From NCBI GenBank assembly GCA_945897365.1, contig CAMDFD010000028.1, positions 1 through 28,109 on the forward strand: DNA of 28,109 nucleotides. Direction: 5' to 3'. Both the position numbers and the translations under genes were made by a program. Numbering within the stretch: position 1 is the first letter of the stretch; each line of letters starts with the position of its first letter. The notes beneath the pieces are model-generated. The model did no database searches. It was given only the letters and a program-made list of their open reading frames with translations, and was not told the DNA's origin. This DNA is from Bordetella parapertussis (GTDB taxonomy: Bacteria; Pseudomonadota; Gammaproteobacteria; Burkholderiales; Burkholderiaceae_B). Of the stretch, positions 7,399 to 15,426 are shown in pieces.

Positions 7399-9897
7399 AT
7401 GACACCCTACGCCGATGTATCCCTATTTCCACGCAACGCAAAGCCCCTGAGCAGCTACCGCAAGTACTGGGCCTCGCGCTTTGGTGTTGCTCCTTTTCTG
7501 CCGATGAGCCGTGACGAGATGACTCAGCTTGGCTGGGACAGTTGCGACATTATCATCGTCACGGGTGACGCCTATGTCGACCATCCCAGCTTTGGCATGG
7601 CCGTAATCGGTCGGATGCTGGAGAACCAGGGATTTCGAGTCGGTATCATTGCCCAGCCTGACTGGCAAAGCGCCGAACCCTTCAAAGCGCTTGGCAAGCC
7701 CAATCTGTTCTTTGGCGTGACCGCGGGCAATATGGACTCGATGATCAACCGGTATACTGCGGATCGCAAAATGCGCAGCGATGACGCTTATACAGCTGGT
7801 GATGTCGGCGGCAAGCGCCCCGACCGTGCCGCCATTGTCTATACCCAGCGTTGCAAAGAAGCCTACAAAGATGTGCCAATCATTTTGGGTGGCATCGAGG
7901 GCTCGCTGCGGCGAATCGCGCATTACGATTATTGGTCAGACAAGGTGCGCCGCTCCGTTGTGGTCGACAGCAAGTGCGACTTGCTGTTGTATGGCAATGC
8001 AGAACGTGCTGTTGTTGAAATCGCGCATCGTCTGGCCGCCAAAGAACCTGTGCAACAGATTACCGATGTGCGCGGAACAGCTTTTGTCCGTCGTGAAACG
8101 CCCGAAGGCTGGTTTGAGATTGATTCGACGAGTGTGGATGCACCGGGCAGAGTAGAGGCCCATGTCAATCCTTACTTGATGATTAGTGAGCAAGCCCTCG
8201 AGCAAGGCGAAAGCTGCGCACGCAATGACGAGGCGCGCGCGGTGGCCGATGAGGTCAACGCTAAAACTGGGGCCAACGGCTCCAAGGCTTTAAAAGGCGT
8301 AGTGGGCGGAAAAACAGAGTCGCCGCTCCTTTTTCAGCCTAATCCATCCCTTCAGGTCAAAGGTAAGCTCAAGGTCCCGCCTCGGGATCGCAGTGTGATT
8401 CGCTTGCCCTCCTACGAACAGGTGAAATCTGATCCTGTGCTCTATGCCCATGCCAACCGTGTGTTGCATCTGGAAACGAATCCCGGCAATGCACGCGCGA
8501 TTGTGCAGGCACATGGCGATGGCCGGACCGCACGTGACGTTTGGATCACGCCTCCACCCATACCGCTGACGACCGCTGAGATGGATTTGGTGTTTGACTT
8601 GCCGTACGCACGGAGTCCGCATCCCATTTATGCCGATGAGAATGGCAGTCACGATGGGGTGACCAAGATTCCGGCTTGGGAGATGATCCGCTTTAGCGTC
8701 AACATCATGCGCGGTTGTTTTGGAGGGTGTACTTTTTGCTCAATCACCGAGCATGAGGGCCGCATTATTCAAAGCCGCAGCGAAGACTCCGTCATCCGTG
8801 AAATCGAAGATATCCGCGACAAGGTGCCTGGCTTTACGGGCGTGATTTCTGACTTGGGTGGCCCGACTGCTAATATGTATCGCATCGGCTGTAAGAGTCC
8901 TGAGATTGAGTCTGCCTGTCGCAAGCCGAGTTGCGTCTATCCGGATGTGTGCCAAAACCTCAATACAGATCACAGCTCGTTGATCCATATGTACCGACGG
9001 GCACGCGCCGTGAAAGGCGTAAAGAAAATCCTGATTGGCTCGGGTCTGCGGTACGACTTGGCAGTGAAATCACCTGAGTACATCAAAGAGCTCGTGACGC
9101 ACCATGTGGGCGGTTATCTCAAGATTGCACCTGAGCATACCGAAATGGGGCCTTTATCCAAGATGATGAAGCCCGGCATTGGTAGCTATGATCGCTTTAA
9201 ACAATTGTTCGATAAGTTCAGCCTTGAAGCGGGTAAAAAGCAGTTTTTAGTCCCGTACTTTATTGCGGCTCACCCTGGTACCGCTGACGAAGACATGATG
9301 CATCTGGCCCTGTGGCTCAAGAGCCATGGATTCCGTGCGGACCAAGTCCAAACGTTTTACCCGAGTCCGATGGCCACAGCGACCGCCATGTACCATTCTG
9401 GCCGCAATCCTCTAGGTCGCGTGACACGTGAGAGTGAAACGGTCGATATCGTCCGTGGTGATCGCCGTCGTCGTTTGCACAAGGCTTTTTTACGCTATCA
9501 CGATGCCAATAATTGGCCCTTGTTGCGCGAGGCACTCAAGGCGATGGGGCGTTCGGATTTGATCGGCAATGGAAAGAAGCATTTGATTCCATTTCATCAG
9601 CCTCAGACTGACGGTAGCTACACCAGTGTGCGTCGTAAAAACAGTACTGAGGCTGCCGGTACTGCTGGTGCGCGGGGTGTGAAAACTGCCCAGCCTGTGC
9701 GTTCCGGTCAGTCTGTTAGGCCTGTCGCGACTTATGCAAAGCCTGTCGTTCAGGCGCCGGTGAGAGCGGATGCAAAGGCCGCAGTAAAAACTAGCTTAAC
9801 AGCTAAACCAACCGCATCAGGGCGGCCTAACAAGCCAGTCCGATCTGGTCAGATGCTCACGCAACACACAGGTTTACCTCCGCGGCGTAAAAGTTAG
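7399..9897 (+). CDS. YgiQ family radical SAM protein
   Basis: This is a UPF0313/YgiQ-type radical S-adenosylmethionine protein whose reaction is not established. It has 832 residues and begins with the usual family N-terminus (motifs LFPRNAKPLSSYRKYW and TGDAYVDHPSFG). The 4Fe-4S cluster motif CxxxCxxC is C440, C444 and C447 in GCFGGCTFCSITEHEGR. A second Cys-rich segment (CRKPSCVYPDVCQNL) follows. The last 75 or so residues form a low-complexity Ala/Pro/Lys/Arg tail with a repeated PVRSGQ motif, so the protein is longer than the E. coli homologue, which I recall as roughly 740 residues. The 3' end overlaps the convergent corA-like gene by 4 bp. Confidence 0.93.
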   Translation: MTPYADVSLFPRNAKPLSSYRKYWASRFGVAPFLPMSRDEMTQLGWDSCDIIIVTGDAYVDHPSFGMAVIGRMLENQGFRVGIIAQPDWQSAEPFKALGKPNLFFGVTAGNMDSMINRYTADRKMRSDDAYTAGDVGGKRPDRAAIVYTQRCKEAYKDVPIILGGIEGSLRRIAHYDYWSDKVRRSVVVDSKCDLLLYGNAERAVVEIAHRLAAKEPVQQITDVRGTAFVRRETPEGWFEIDSTSVDAPGRVEAHVNPYLMISEQALEQGESCARNDEARAVADEVNAKTGANGSKALKGVVGGKTESPLLFQPNPSLQVKGKLKVPPRDRSVIRLPSYEQVKSDPVLYAHANRVLHLETNPGNARAIVQAHGDGRTARDVWITPPPIPLTTAEMDLVFDLPYARSPHPIYADENGSHDGVTKIPAWEMIRFSVNIMRGCFGGCTFCSITEHEGRIIQSRSEDSVIREIEDIRDKVPGFTGVISDLGGPTANMYRIGCKSPEIESACRKPSCVYPDVCQNLNTDHSSLIHMYRRARAVKGVKKILIGSGLRYDLAVKSPEYIKELVTHHVGGYLKIAPEHTEMGPLSKMMKPGIGSYDRFKQLFDKFSLEAGKKQFLVPYFIAAHPGTADEDMMHLALWLKSHGFRADQVQTFYPSPMATATAMYHSGRNPLGRVTRESETVDIVRGDRRRRLHKAFLRYHDANNWPLLREALKAMGRSDLIGNGKKHLIPFHQPQTDGSYTSVRRKNSTEAAGTAGARGVKTAQPVRSGQSVRPVATYAKPVVQAPVRADAKAAVKTSLTAKPTASGRPNKPVRSGQMLTQHTGLPPRRKS

Positions 9898-10859
9898 AGC
9901 CAACCTTTGCGGCGAAAGCGCCAGTACAAAAAGCCGGTAATTGATGCGAGGGTAACGAGTGCCGCGGGATAGCCATACTTCCATTGCAATTCAGGCATGA
10001 CTTCGAAGTTCATGCCCCAGATGCCAGCTAAGGCCGTTGATACAGCAAAAATTGCGGCCCAAGCTGCTAATTTTTTAGTAATAGTTGAGTCTTCGATTGT
10101 GACCAAGGACAAGTTCACTTGAATGGCGGTCGCAATCGTATCGCGTACCGCATCGACCGTGCCGTTGATGCGTGATAAATGATCATGCACGTCTCGGTAA
10201 TATTCTTGACTATTCATGCAAATGGGGGGTACGCGTGCACCATGCAACTTTCCCACGACTTCTAGTAAAGGCACGACAGCGTGTCTGAGCGTTGCACTTT
10301 GTTGTTTGAGGGCATAGAGTTGTTCAATATTTGAACGTGCTGAGTTTTCTATAAATATTTTTGACTCAATGGTTTCCAAATCTGCTTCTAGAGCTTCGAC
10401 GATCGGAAAATAACGATCTACCACGGCATCCATCAAGGCATAGGAAACAAAACCTGCGCCTAGTTTGAGCAGTTCGGGCTCCTGTTCGCACCTGACGCGT
10501 ACTTCGAGAAAGTTTTGATCACTGTCTCTTCGAACAGAAAGGACAAAATTACGGCCCGCAAAAATAGCGACTTCACCCACATGGAGCGTATCGGCTCTTT
10601 GTTCAAGCAGTTGCATGACGATAAATACTGTATCTCCATACTCCTCAATTTTCGGTCGTTGATGTCCTTTTGCGGCATCTTCAATTGCAAGTGGATGTAA
10701 TGAAAACTCCTCCTTCATTTGATTGAGTTCATCCAAGGAAGCGTCACGCAGGGCGACCCAAATAAAGCAGCCTGGCTGAGCGATCCATTCACTGATATCT
10801 GCAATGTCAATGTCTGCAAGCTTGTTACCGTCCCGATACACAACACAATTGATCAGCAT
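9894..10859 (-). CDS. corA: CorA family divalent cation transporter
   Basis: This is an inner-membrane Mg2+/Co2+ channel of 321 residues, the family's usual length. A large acidic cytoplasmic N-terminal domain (motif HPLAIEDA) leads into two C-terminal transmembrane helices. The diagnostic GMN motif is at residues 282-284 at the end of the first helix, and the second helix runs to a basic end (WRFRRKGWL). The start ATG at 10859 is preceded by a distant AAGG. The family also contains ZntB-type zinc transporters, but the length and GMN context favour a CorA-type Mg2+/Co2+ channel. The gene is monocistronic and convergent with the YgiQ gene. The 255 bp upstream lead to tRNA-Asn. Confidence 0.93.
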   Translation of the reverse strand: MLINCVVYRDGNKLADIDIADISEWIAQPGCFIWVALRDASLDELNQMKEEFSLHPLAIEDAAKGHQRPKIEEYGDTVFIVMQLLEQRADTLHVGEVAIFAGRNFVLSVRRDSDQNFLEVRVRCEQEPELLKLGAGFVSYALMDAVVDRYFPIVEALEADLETIESKIFIENSARSNIEQLYALKQQSATLRHAVVPLLEVVGKLHGARVPPICMNSQEYYRDVHDHLSRINGTVDAVRDTIATAIQVNLSLVTIEDSTITKKLAAWAAIFAVSTALAGIWGMNFEVMPELQWKYGYPAALVTLASITGFLYWRFRRKGWL

Positions 10860-11114
10860 TTTTGGATAAACCTTAAGTTTTAGTCATAAGATGGGCTCTT
10901 GAGGTGCAGGTTGATTTTCTTGTGATCGTTGCATCCATCGCATTGGAGAAATCATCCTATAGCGAAGCATTATCGCTCGTTGGCTGGGTGCTTAATGAGG
11001 ATAGGCTTCAAGCTACCAATTGCTTCTCAGAATATGCTAGAATATTTTGAGTTTAAATTCATCAATTGTTCAGCTTTTAAGTCAAAAGCTATGAGCTTTG
11101 ATCTTTAACATAAT
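10860..11114. other. Upstream region of tRNA-Asn
   Basis: No gene was found here. A TGC-TAGAAT sequence (11035-11043) resembles an extended -10 element that could drive tRNA-Asn, but no convincing -35 is present. This region shares no recognisable similarity with the sequence before the tRNA fragments at 18087 and 24015. That fits an exchange point inside the tRNA. Confidence 0.3.
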
Positions 11115-11190
11115 TCCCTGATAGCTCAGTCGGTAGAGCGACGGACTGTTAATCCGCAGGTCCCTGGTTCGAGTCCAGGTCGGGGAGCCA
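11115..11190 (+). tRNA. tRNA-Asn (anticodon GUU), CCA encoded; island integration site
   Basis: The 76-nt cloverleaf has acceptor TCCCTGA pairing with TCGGGGA, D-arm GCTC...GAGC and anticodon loop CTGTTAA (GTT). The T-stem is CCTGG/CCAGG with loop TTCGAGT, followed by GCCA. It is the only full-length copy of this tRNA in the window. The 45 bp from position 32 (first base of the anticodon loop, 11146) to the end recur downstream, as expected when tRNA-directed integrative elements use this block as the att core. Confidence 0.97.
11146..11190 (+). repeat. att core candidate, copy 1 (inside tRNA-Asn)
   Basis: This 45-bp block runs from the start of the anticodon loop to the encoded CCA. It is identical to 18087-18131 and differs at two positions from 24015-24059. 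Similarity to these copies stops right at the anticodon loop on the 5' side, which is the classical exchange region for tyrosine integrases that target tRNA genes. Confidence 0.8.
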
Positions 11191-11318
11191 AAAATTCGGG
11201 TTTTATACAGATTGCCCAACCCACAAGGTTGGGCTTTTTTGTTTTGTGATGTGATGTGATCGCGGCTGAAGGCGTGACATCGAATCCTTATGCTTATAAA
11301 ATGATAATACGCGTAGAT
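11191..11318. repeat. Element left-end repeat, copy 1
   Basis: Sequence after the tRNA, best conserved from 11200, recurs at 24060-24185 directly after another tRNA-Asn fragment. Shared landmarks in order are GTTTTATACAGATTGCCCAA, the terminator hairpin, GTGATCGCGGCTGAAGGCG, ATGCTTATAAAATGA and GCGTAGAT, with small gaps and substitutions. It is either the conserved left arm of one element family or a duplicated stretch of original tRNA downstream sequence. Confidence 0.8.
11214..11240 (+). terminator. Rho-independent terminator after tRNA-Asn
   Basis: The hairpin GCCCAACC-CACAA-GGTTGGGC has an 8-bp stem and a 5-nt loop and is followed by six T. It lies 24 bp after the tRNA. Confidence 0.9.
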
Positions 11319-11392
11319 GTTTGTCGACTGTTTTATAGCCTATTGTTAAGATTAAACTTGTTCATATCGAATTCCTTTCAAGGGTAGGCTGT

Positions 11393-11902
11393 TTGAAAAA
11401 AATCATCATCATTGCAGGACCTAATGGTGCTGGCAAAACAACGTTTGCCCGTGATTTTTTACCTTCTGAAGCCCATACGCTTAGATTTATTAATGCCGAT
11501 TTAATTGCCGCCGGCTTAGCACCGTTCAATCCCGAGTCTGCTGCCTTTAAGGCCGCGCGTTTGATGTTGCAAGAAATCGATGAGTGCGTCGCCGCCGGTC
11601 ATGATTTTGCATTTGAAACTACGCTATCTGGTTTGAGTTATTTGCAGAAAATTAAGCGTTGGCAGGCACTTGGCTATCAGGTGAAGCTGTGGTTTTTGTC
11701 TTTACCAAGTGGTGACTTGGCTGTTTCTCGTGTCGCGCAACGTGTGATGCAGGGTGGCCACAACATTCCCGAGGATGTGATTCGTAGACGATTTAAAGCG
11801 GGCCTTGAGAACTTTTATAAAAACTACAGTAAAGTTGTCGACTCGTGGGCCATGTATGACAGCTATGTTTACCCACCTAAACTGATCGATTGGAGTAAAT
11901 GA
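11393..11902 (+). CDS. Zeta-toxin-like P-loop kinase
   Basis: This 169-residue protein belongs to the zeta-toxin/COG4185 group of small P-loop proteins. The Walker A motif is GPNGAGKTT at residues 9-17, followed by FINADLIAAGLAPFNPE. FETTLSG follows, and then the arginine-rich segment VAQRVMQGGHNIPEDVIRRR. Characterised zeta toxins phosphorylate UDP-N-acetylglucosamine precursors and block wall synthesis; whether this shorter version does so is unknown. The start is a TTG at 11393 with AGGGTAGG just upstream, and it gives the normal N-terminus MKKIIIIAGPNG. The stop overlaps the next gene's ATG (ATGA), implying translational coupling. The gene is the first one inside the tRNA-Asn boundary, consistent with a role in keeping the island. 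Confidence 0.86.
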   Translation: MKKIIIIAGPNGAGKTTFARDFLPSEAHTLRFINADLIAAGLAPFNPESAAFKAARLMLQEIDECVAAGHDFAFETTLSGLSYLQKIKRWQALGYQVKLWFLSLPSGDLAVSRVAQRVMQGGHNIPEDVIRRRFKAGLENFYKNYSKVVDSWAMYDSYVYPPKLIDWSK

Positions 11903-12096
11903 TGAATCCTAAGGATATACGTGAGTCATCTGATCCCGACTTGGCAGGCTCTTACGCTGCATTGATGCGCGCCGCTCGGGCTGCCGAAGATCTAGCAATC
12001 AAAACAAATACCTGTTTAATCGTTTCTATTGATGGTGTTGATCGTCGCCTTACGGCTGAAGATTTAAAGAAAATGCGATCTCTTGAGGGTAAGTAG
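11899..12096 (+). CDS. Putative antitoxin partner of the zeta-like protein
   Basis: This is a 65-residue small protein that overlaps the zeta-like gene by 4 bp (ATGA). An alternative ATG three bases downstream (11902) is equally likely. The N-terminal half is Ala-rich and probably helical (SYAALMRAARAAEDLAI). The C-terminal half ends in VSIDGVDRRLTAEDLKKM. I do not recognise a named domain. The antitoxin role is inferred from size, coupling and the known habit of zeta-like genes to sit beside a small partner. The order toxin first, antitoxin second is the reverse of the classical epsilon-zeta operon. A strong hairpin follows at 12161. Confidence 0.65.
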   Translation: MMNPKDIRESSDPDLAGSYAALMRAARAAEDLAIKTNTCLIVSIDGVDRRLTAEDLKKMRSLEGK

Positions 12097-12160
12097 TTGT
12101 GTGTTGACCTTGTCAAAACCGATCTGAGTGCCCAAAAGGTATATACGCAGTTGTTGAATT

Positions 12161-12185
12161 GTTGGCGTCGGTAACCGGCGCCAAC
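12161..12185. terminator. Hairpin between convergent genes, no T-run
   Basis: GTTGGCG and CGCCAAC (12161-12167, 12179-12185) enclose an inner CGG/CCG pair, giving a long GC-rich stem with a tiny loop. It lies between the convergent antitoxin and Bug genes and could end or separate both transcripts. Neither strand has a T-tract after the stem, so a classical intrinsic terminator is doubtful. Confidence 0.4.
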
Positions 12186-12200
12186 AAGTAGGCGTTTAAG

Positions 12201-13169
12201 CTATTCAGCTTTGATATTCGCCTCTTTGACGATTTTACCGAAGCGATTGAATTCATTAATATTGAATTCAGTGAATTGCTGAGTGGTCATATCAATTGAA
12301 CTACCCCCCAGCGCTTTAAGGCGCTGTTGAACATCAGGTAGTTGCAACGTCTTTTTTAACTCAGCACTTAGTTTATCTACGACAACCTTTGGAGTGCCTG
12401 CCGTTGTGTAAAGGCCGTACCAAGTGCTAATTTCAACTGCAGGAAACCCGATTTCGCGCATTGTCGGTACGTCTGGCAGCTCTGGAGAGCGATTGGCTGT
12501 CGTGATAGCCAAGGGCCGTAGCTTTCCCGCTTTCACCAGCGCCATCGACGATGAGGTGGTATCAAGCATGATTTGAACCTGCCCACTAATTAAATCCGTA
12601 TGCGCGGCACTGCTACCTTTGTAAGGAATATGCAACGCTTTAGTTCCTGCAGCCATGTTGAGTGCCTCGCCAGCGATGTGCTGCGTACTACCAATACCAG
12701 ACGAGGCGTAGCTATAACCCGCAGGCTTGCTTTTCATTGCTGCCACAAGCGCTCTAATATCTTTGGCTGCTTCGTTAGGGCCCACAAGCAGCAAATGCGG
12801 TACAACGACGACCATGCCAATTGGCTGTAAATCCTTCATCGGGTCGTAAGCAAGTTTTAAAAGGTGTGGCGCTATTGCCTGACCAGTATTAGTTGCAACT
12901 AATAGTGTGTAGCCGTCTCTCGGAGCTGTAGCGGTTGCATTAGCTGCCAACGTATTTGCGGCTCCAGGTCTGTTTTCGACCACAAACGACTGCTTCATTG
13001 ACTGCCCAAATTTATCGGCTAAAAGCCGCGCGAGGATATCGGTACCGCCTCCCGCCGACGCACCAACCATGATTCGGACTGGTTTAGCCGAAGGATAGTC
13101 TTGCGCAAAAGCGGTGGTTACGCATAATGCGCTAAGCAAACTACAAGCAATTAAGTTTTTGTGATTCAT
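12201..13169 (-). CDS. Bug-family periplasmic solute receptor (module 1)
   Basis: This is a tripartite-tricarboxylate-transporter type (TctC/Bug) substrate-binding protein of 322 residues. A signal peptide ends near CVTTAFAQ-DYP. Family segments follow in order: KPVRIMVGASAGGGTDILAR, VVENRPGAANT, PRDGYTLLVAT, IPYKGSSAAHTDL, PTMREIGFP and WYGLYTTAGTP. Such receptors capture carboxylated small molecules in the periplasm. It is the last gene of the minus-strand operon, 27 bp after the PdxA-like gene. Neither TctA nor TctB membrane subunits occur in the window, so it is an orphan receptor that must work with a transporter elsewhere or act as a sensor. The ligand may be the sugar acid handled by the upstream enzymes, which is inference. 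Confidence 0.93.
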   Translation of the reverse strand: MNHKNLIACSLLSALCVTTAFAQDYPSAKPVRIMVGASAGGGTDILARLLADKFGQSMKQSFVVENRPGAANTLAANATATAPRDGYTLLVATNTGQAIAPHLLKLAYDPMKDLQPIGMVVVVPHLLLVGPNEAAKDIRALVAAMKSKPAGYSYASSGIGSTQHIAGEALNMAAGTKALHIPYKGSSAAHTDLISGQVQIMLDTTSSSMALVKAGKLRPLAITTANRSPELPDVPTMREIGFPAVEISTWYGLYTTAGTPKVVVDKLSAELKKTLQLPDVQQRLKALGGSSIDMTTQQFTEFNINEFNRFGKIVKEANIKAE

Positions 13170-13196
13170 AGCATTATCTCCGTTTGTAAAATATTT

Positions 13197-14198
13197 TTAG
13201 CATTTGTTTTGCACCATATGGCACGCTAGTTCAAAAGCTTGATGCATTGCACCTGGATTCGCATTCCCTTGCCCAGCAATATCTACAGCCGTCCCATGGG
13301 CTGGCGTAAGAATTGGTATGGGTAACCCTCCCTGAACGGTGACGCCACGCCAGAAGCCCATTAGCTTCATGGCGATTTGACCTTGATCGTGATACATCGT
13401 AACAATGCCATCGAATTGACGCTTTTCACCTTGGACTTTTAAAAATAATGTATCCGCAGCAAATGGACCTTGTACAGGGATCCCTTTCGCCTTAGCGCTT
13501 TGAACTGCCGGCGCAATGACGTCAATCTCCTCGCGTCCGAAGGATCCATTATCACCATTGTGAGGATTCAAACCACACACTGCAATACGTGGCGCCAATA
13601 TCCCGCAGTCGCGCATTGCGTCATACAGCAAGGTGATGGCTTGTTCTATCCCCGGAATCGTTAGCTGCATTGCCACATCTTTGTGGGCGATATGAGAGGT
13701 CACGCGCGAAGTCCACAGACCATCCAGCACATTGAACTCGCTGAGCGCTCCAGTGAAACTCAATCGTTCTGCAAACCAGTGCATTTCGTCGGGGGTGTGC
13801 ATTCCAGCCAAATGCAAGGCATGCTTATTTAAGGGTGCAAAAACGATTGCGTCAGCTAGATCTTGCGATACAGCATCTAGCGCAATTTGCAAAGTTTGTA
13901 TCGTATAGCGACCCGACGCTTCGTTGCACTCGCCGGATCGAAATTCTGTCGTTCGACTCGTATCGAATTCAAGCAGCGTTAGGCTTTGCGCATAGGAAAC
14001 CGATGCCAAAGAATCAGCCCGAACAAACGCAGTATGTTGGCCCGCAAGGCGCATGCCCTTTGCAACCTCTTTAGAATCAGCTATCAAAAGTATGTTGGCC
14101 ATCTTCAGTGTGCGAGGGTCAGCAAGCAAACGTGCAACAAGCTCAGGACCGATTCCGGCAGGATCACCCAAAACGAGTGCAATTCGAGGCTTGCTCAT
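13197..14198 (-). CDS. PdxA family dehydrogenase (catabolic PdxA2-like)
   Basis: This NAD-dependent metal enzyme is related to 4-hydroxythreonine-4-phosphate dehydrogenase and has 333 residues. The N-terminus carries the family motif GDPAGIGPEL (residues 11-20). The metal-binding histidines are probably H169 (in SHIAHKD), H213 (in NPHNGDNG) and H270 (in MYHDQGQ), with spacings close to those of E. coli PdxA. Its place in a sugar-acid operon suggests a PdxA2-type catabolic role rather than vitamin B6 synthesis. Known PdxA2 enzymes oxidise phosphorylated four-carbon acids made by a DUF1537 kinase, but no such kinase is seen here. Its ATG overlaps the end of the hydrolase gene by 4 bp, implying coupling. 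Confidence 0.9.
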   Translation of the reverse strand: MSKPRIALVLGDPAGIGPELVARLLADPRTLKMANILLIADSKEVAKGMRLAGQHTAFVRADSLASVSYAQSLTLLEFDTSRTTEFRSGECNEASGRYTIQTLQIALDAVSQDLADAIVFAPLNKHALHLAGMHTPDEMHWFAERLSFTGALSEFNVLDGLWTSRVTSHIAHKDVAMQLTIPGIEQAITLLYDAMRDCGILAPRIAVCGLNPHNGDNGSFGREEIDVIAPAVQSAKAKGIPVQGPFAADTLFLKVQGEKRQFDGIVTMYHDQGQIAMKLMGFWRGVTVQGGLPIPILTPAHGTAVDIAGQGNANPGAMHQAFELACHMVQNKC

Positions 14199-15424
14199 AA
14201 AACCTGCTTCCTTTCAAAAGTTGTTGCTTGCCACATTTGTCGTTCCGTCAAGTTTCTTTGTAACGCACGGATTCCAAACGTCCAAGGTTTTATCTGGTCA
14301 CAGTAATTGACGTGATTTAATAGGGCGCCGAGCGCATCGGTTTCAATGCGAACACAGTCGCCAATTCGATGCGTAAAGCCACTGCCAAGGGCACCACGAT
14401 CTTGTACAGGTGCGAACATTGTTCCCAAAAACAACATGCATCCATCAGGATATTGATGATGTCCACCCATCGTCTGCGCGACAAGTTCGCTTGGATCGCG
14501 GCTAATTTTTTTCATTGAACTTTCTCCGCGCATAACAAAACCGTCTTGACCACGCACCTCTAATTTCACTACACAACGTCTAATCGTATCCAAATCAAAA
14601 GTGTTATCAAACAAGCGTAGAAACGGGCCGATCGCACACGAGCCGTTGTTATCTTTTGCTTTACCCAAAAGTAAAGCGCTACGTCCTTCAATGTCACGCA
14701 AATTGACATCATTACCCAAGGTTGCTCCCTTGATCCTACCCGAGCTATCAACAGCAAGGACAATCTCCGGTTCAGGATTGTTCCAAGACGAGCTAGGGTG
14801 AATCCCAATCTCTGCGCCTAGACCGACAGCTGATAGTATCGGAGCTTTAGTAAATACCTCAGCATCTGGACCGATTCCGACTTCAAGGTATTGCGACCAC
14901 ATTCCCTGCTGAATCAAAAAGGCCTTTACCTCTTGCGCCTTTTCTGAGCCAGGCACGATATCTGCTAACGAACCGCCTAATACGTCTAACACTTGCGTGC
15001 GTATACTCATCGCGAGCGCAGGATTGCCTTTCGCTCGCTCCTCGATCACACGTTCGATCAAACTCGAAGCAAACGTAACGCCAGCCGCCTTGATTACCTG
15101 AAGATCACAAGGTGCCAAAAAATGCGGTTGCATTATGCCTCGAGCAGATACTTTTGAATCTAACGTATGTTGCAAGACTGCTTCGATACTGCCGATATGT
15201 TTGCCTGGCACCCTAGCTACGCTTTCCGCTGGATTCGGCTCTTCCAACAAGTCGCTCATGGTTGGCCAATGTGCAGTCAAATCAAATACGCCGTCTTGGC
15301 GTAACGCCACCACACAAGGTCCGCCATTTGGTGGGCTGGTCACTTGGGTACTCCATACTCGGCCCACCAAGGTGCCTGCCAATCCGTCTATTGGAAGATA
15401 ATTTTGCGATGAAAAGTTTTCCAT
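14195..15424 (-). CDS. Fumarylacetoacetate hydrolase family protein
   Basis: This is a predicted metal-dependent hydrolase or decarboxylase acting on a 2-keto or acylpyruvate-type acid. The frame can open at a TTG (15436), but the ATG at 15424, two bases after the upstream gene's stop, is preferred, giving 409 residues. The C-terminal half shows the family's acidic metal-site pattern: EPEIVL followed by LGNDVNLRDIEG and later MGGHHQYPDG. The length is in the class of large FAH-family proteins rather than the 280-residue type. It lies between an L-fuconate-dehydratase-like gene and a PdxA-like gene, so a role in cleaving a diketo-deoxy sugar acid to pyruvate and a small acid is plausible. The substrate is not proven. 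Confidence 0.88.
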   Translation of the reverse strand: MENFSSQNYLPIDGLAGTLVGRVWSTQVTSPPNGGPCVVALRQDGVFDLTAHWPTMSDLLEEPNPAESVARVPGKHIGSIEAVLQHTLDSKVSARGIMQPHFLAPCDLQVIKAAGVTFASSLIERVIEERAKGNPALAMSIRTQVLDVLGGSLADIVPGSEKAQEVKAFLIQQGMWSQYLEVGIGPDAEVFTKAPILSAVGLGAEIGIHPSSSWNNPEPEIVLAVDSSGRIKGATLGNDVNLRDIEGRSALLLGKAKDNNGSCAIGPFLRLFDNTFDLDTIRRCVVKLEVRGQDGFVMRGESSMKKISRDPSELVAQTMGGHHQYPDGCMLFLGTMFAPVQDRGALGSGFTHRIGDCVRIETDALGALLNHVNYCDQIKPWTFGIRALQRNLTERQMWQATTFERKQVL

Positions 15425-15426
15425 TT

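Noticed and set aside
7423..7923. 166-codon minus-strand frame opposite the YgiQ gene
   Set aside because: Antisense to the conserved N-terminal domain of YgiQ; no family features.
8290..8652. 120-codon minus-strand frame opposite the YgiQ gene
   Set aside because: Antisense shadow of the YgiQ gene; no ribosome-binding site or recognisable motif.
13197..14198. Biosynthetic pdxA for vitamin B6
   Set aside because: It is embedded in a sugar-acid operon on an island rather than with B6 or ribosome-maturation genes, so a PdxA2-like catabolic role fits better.
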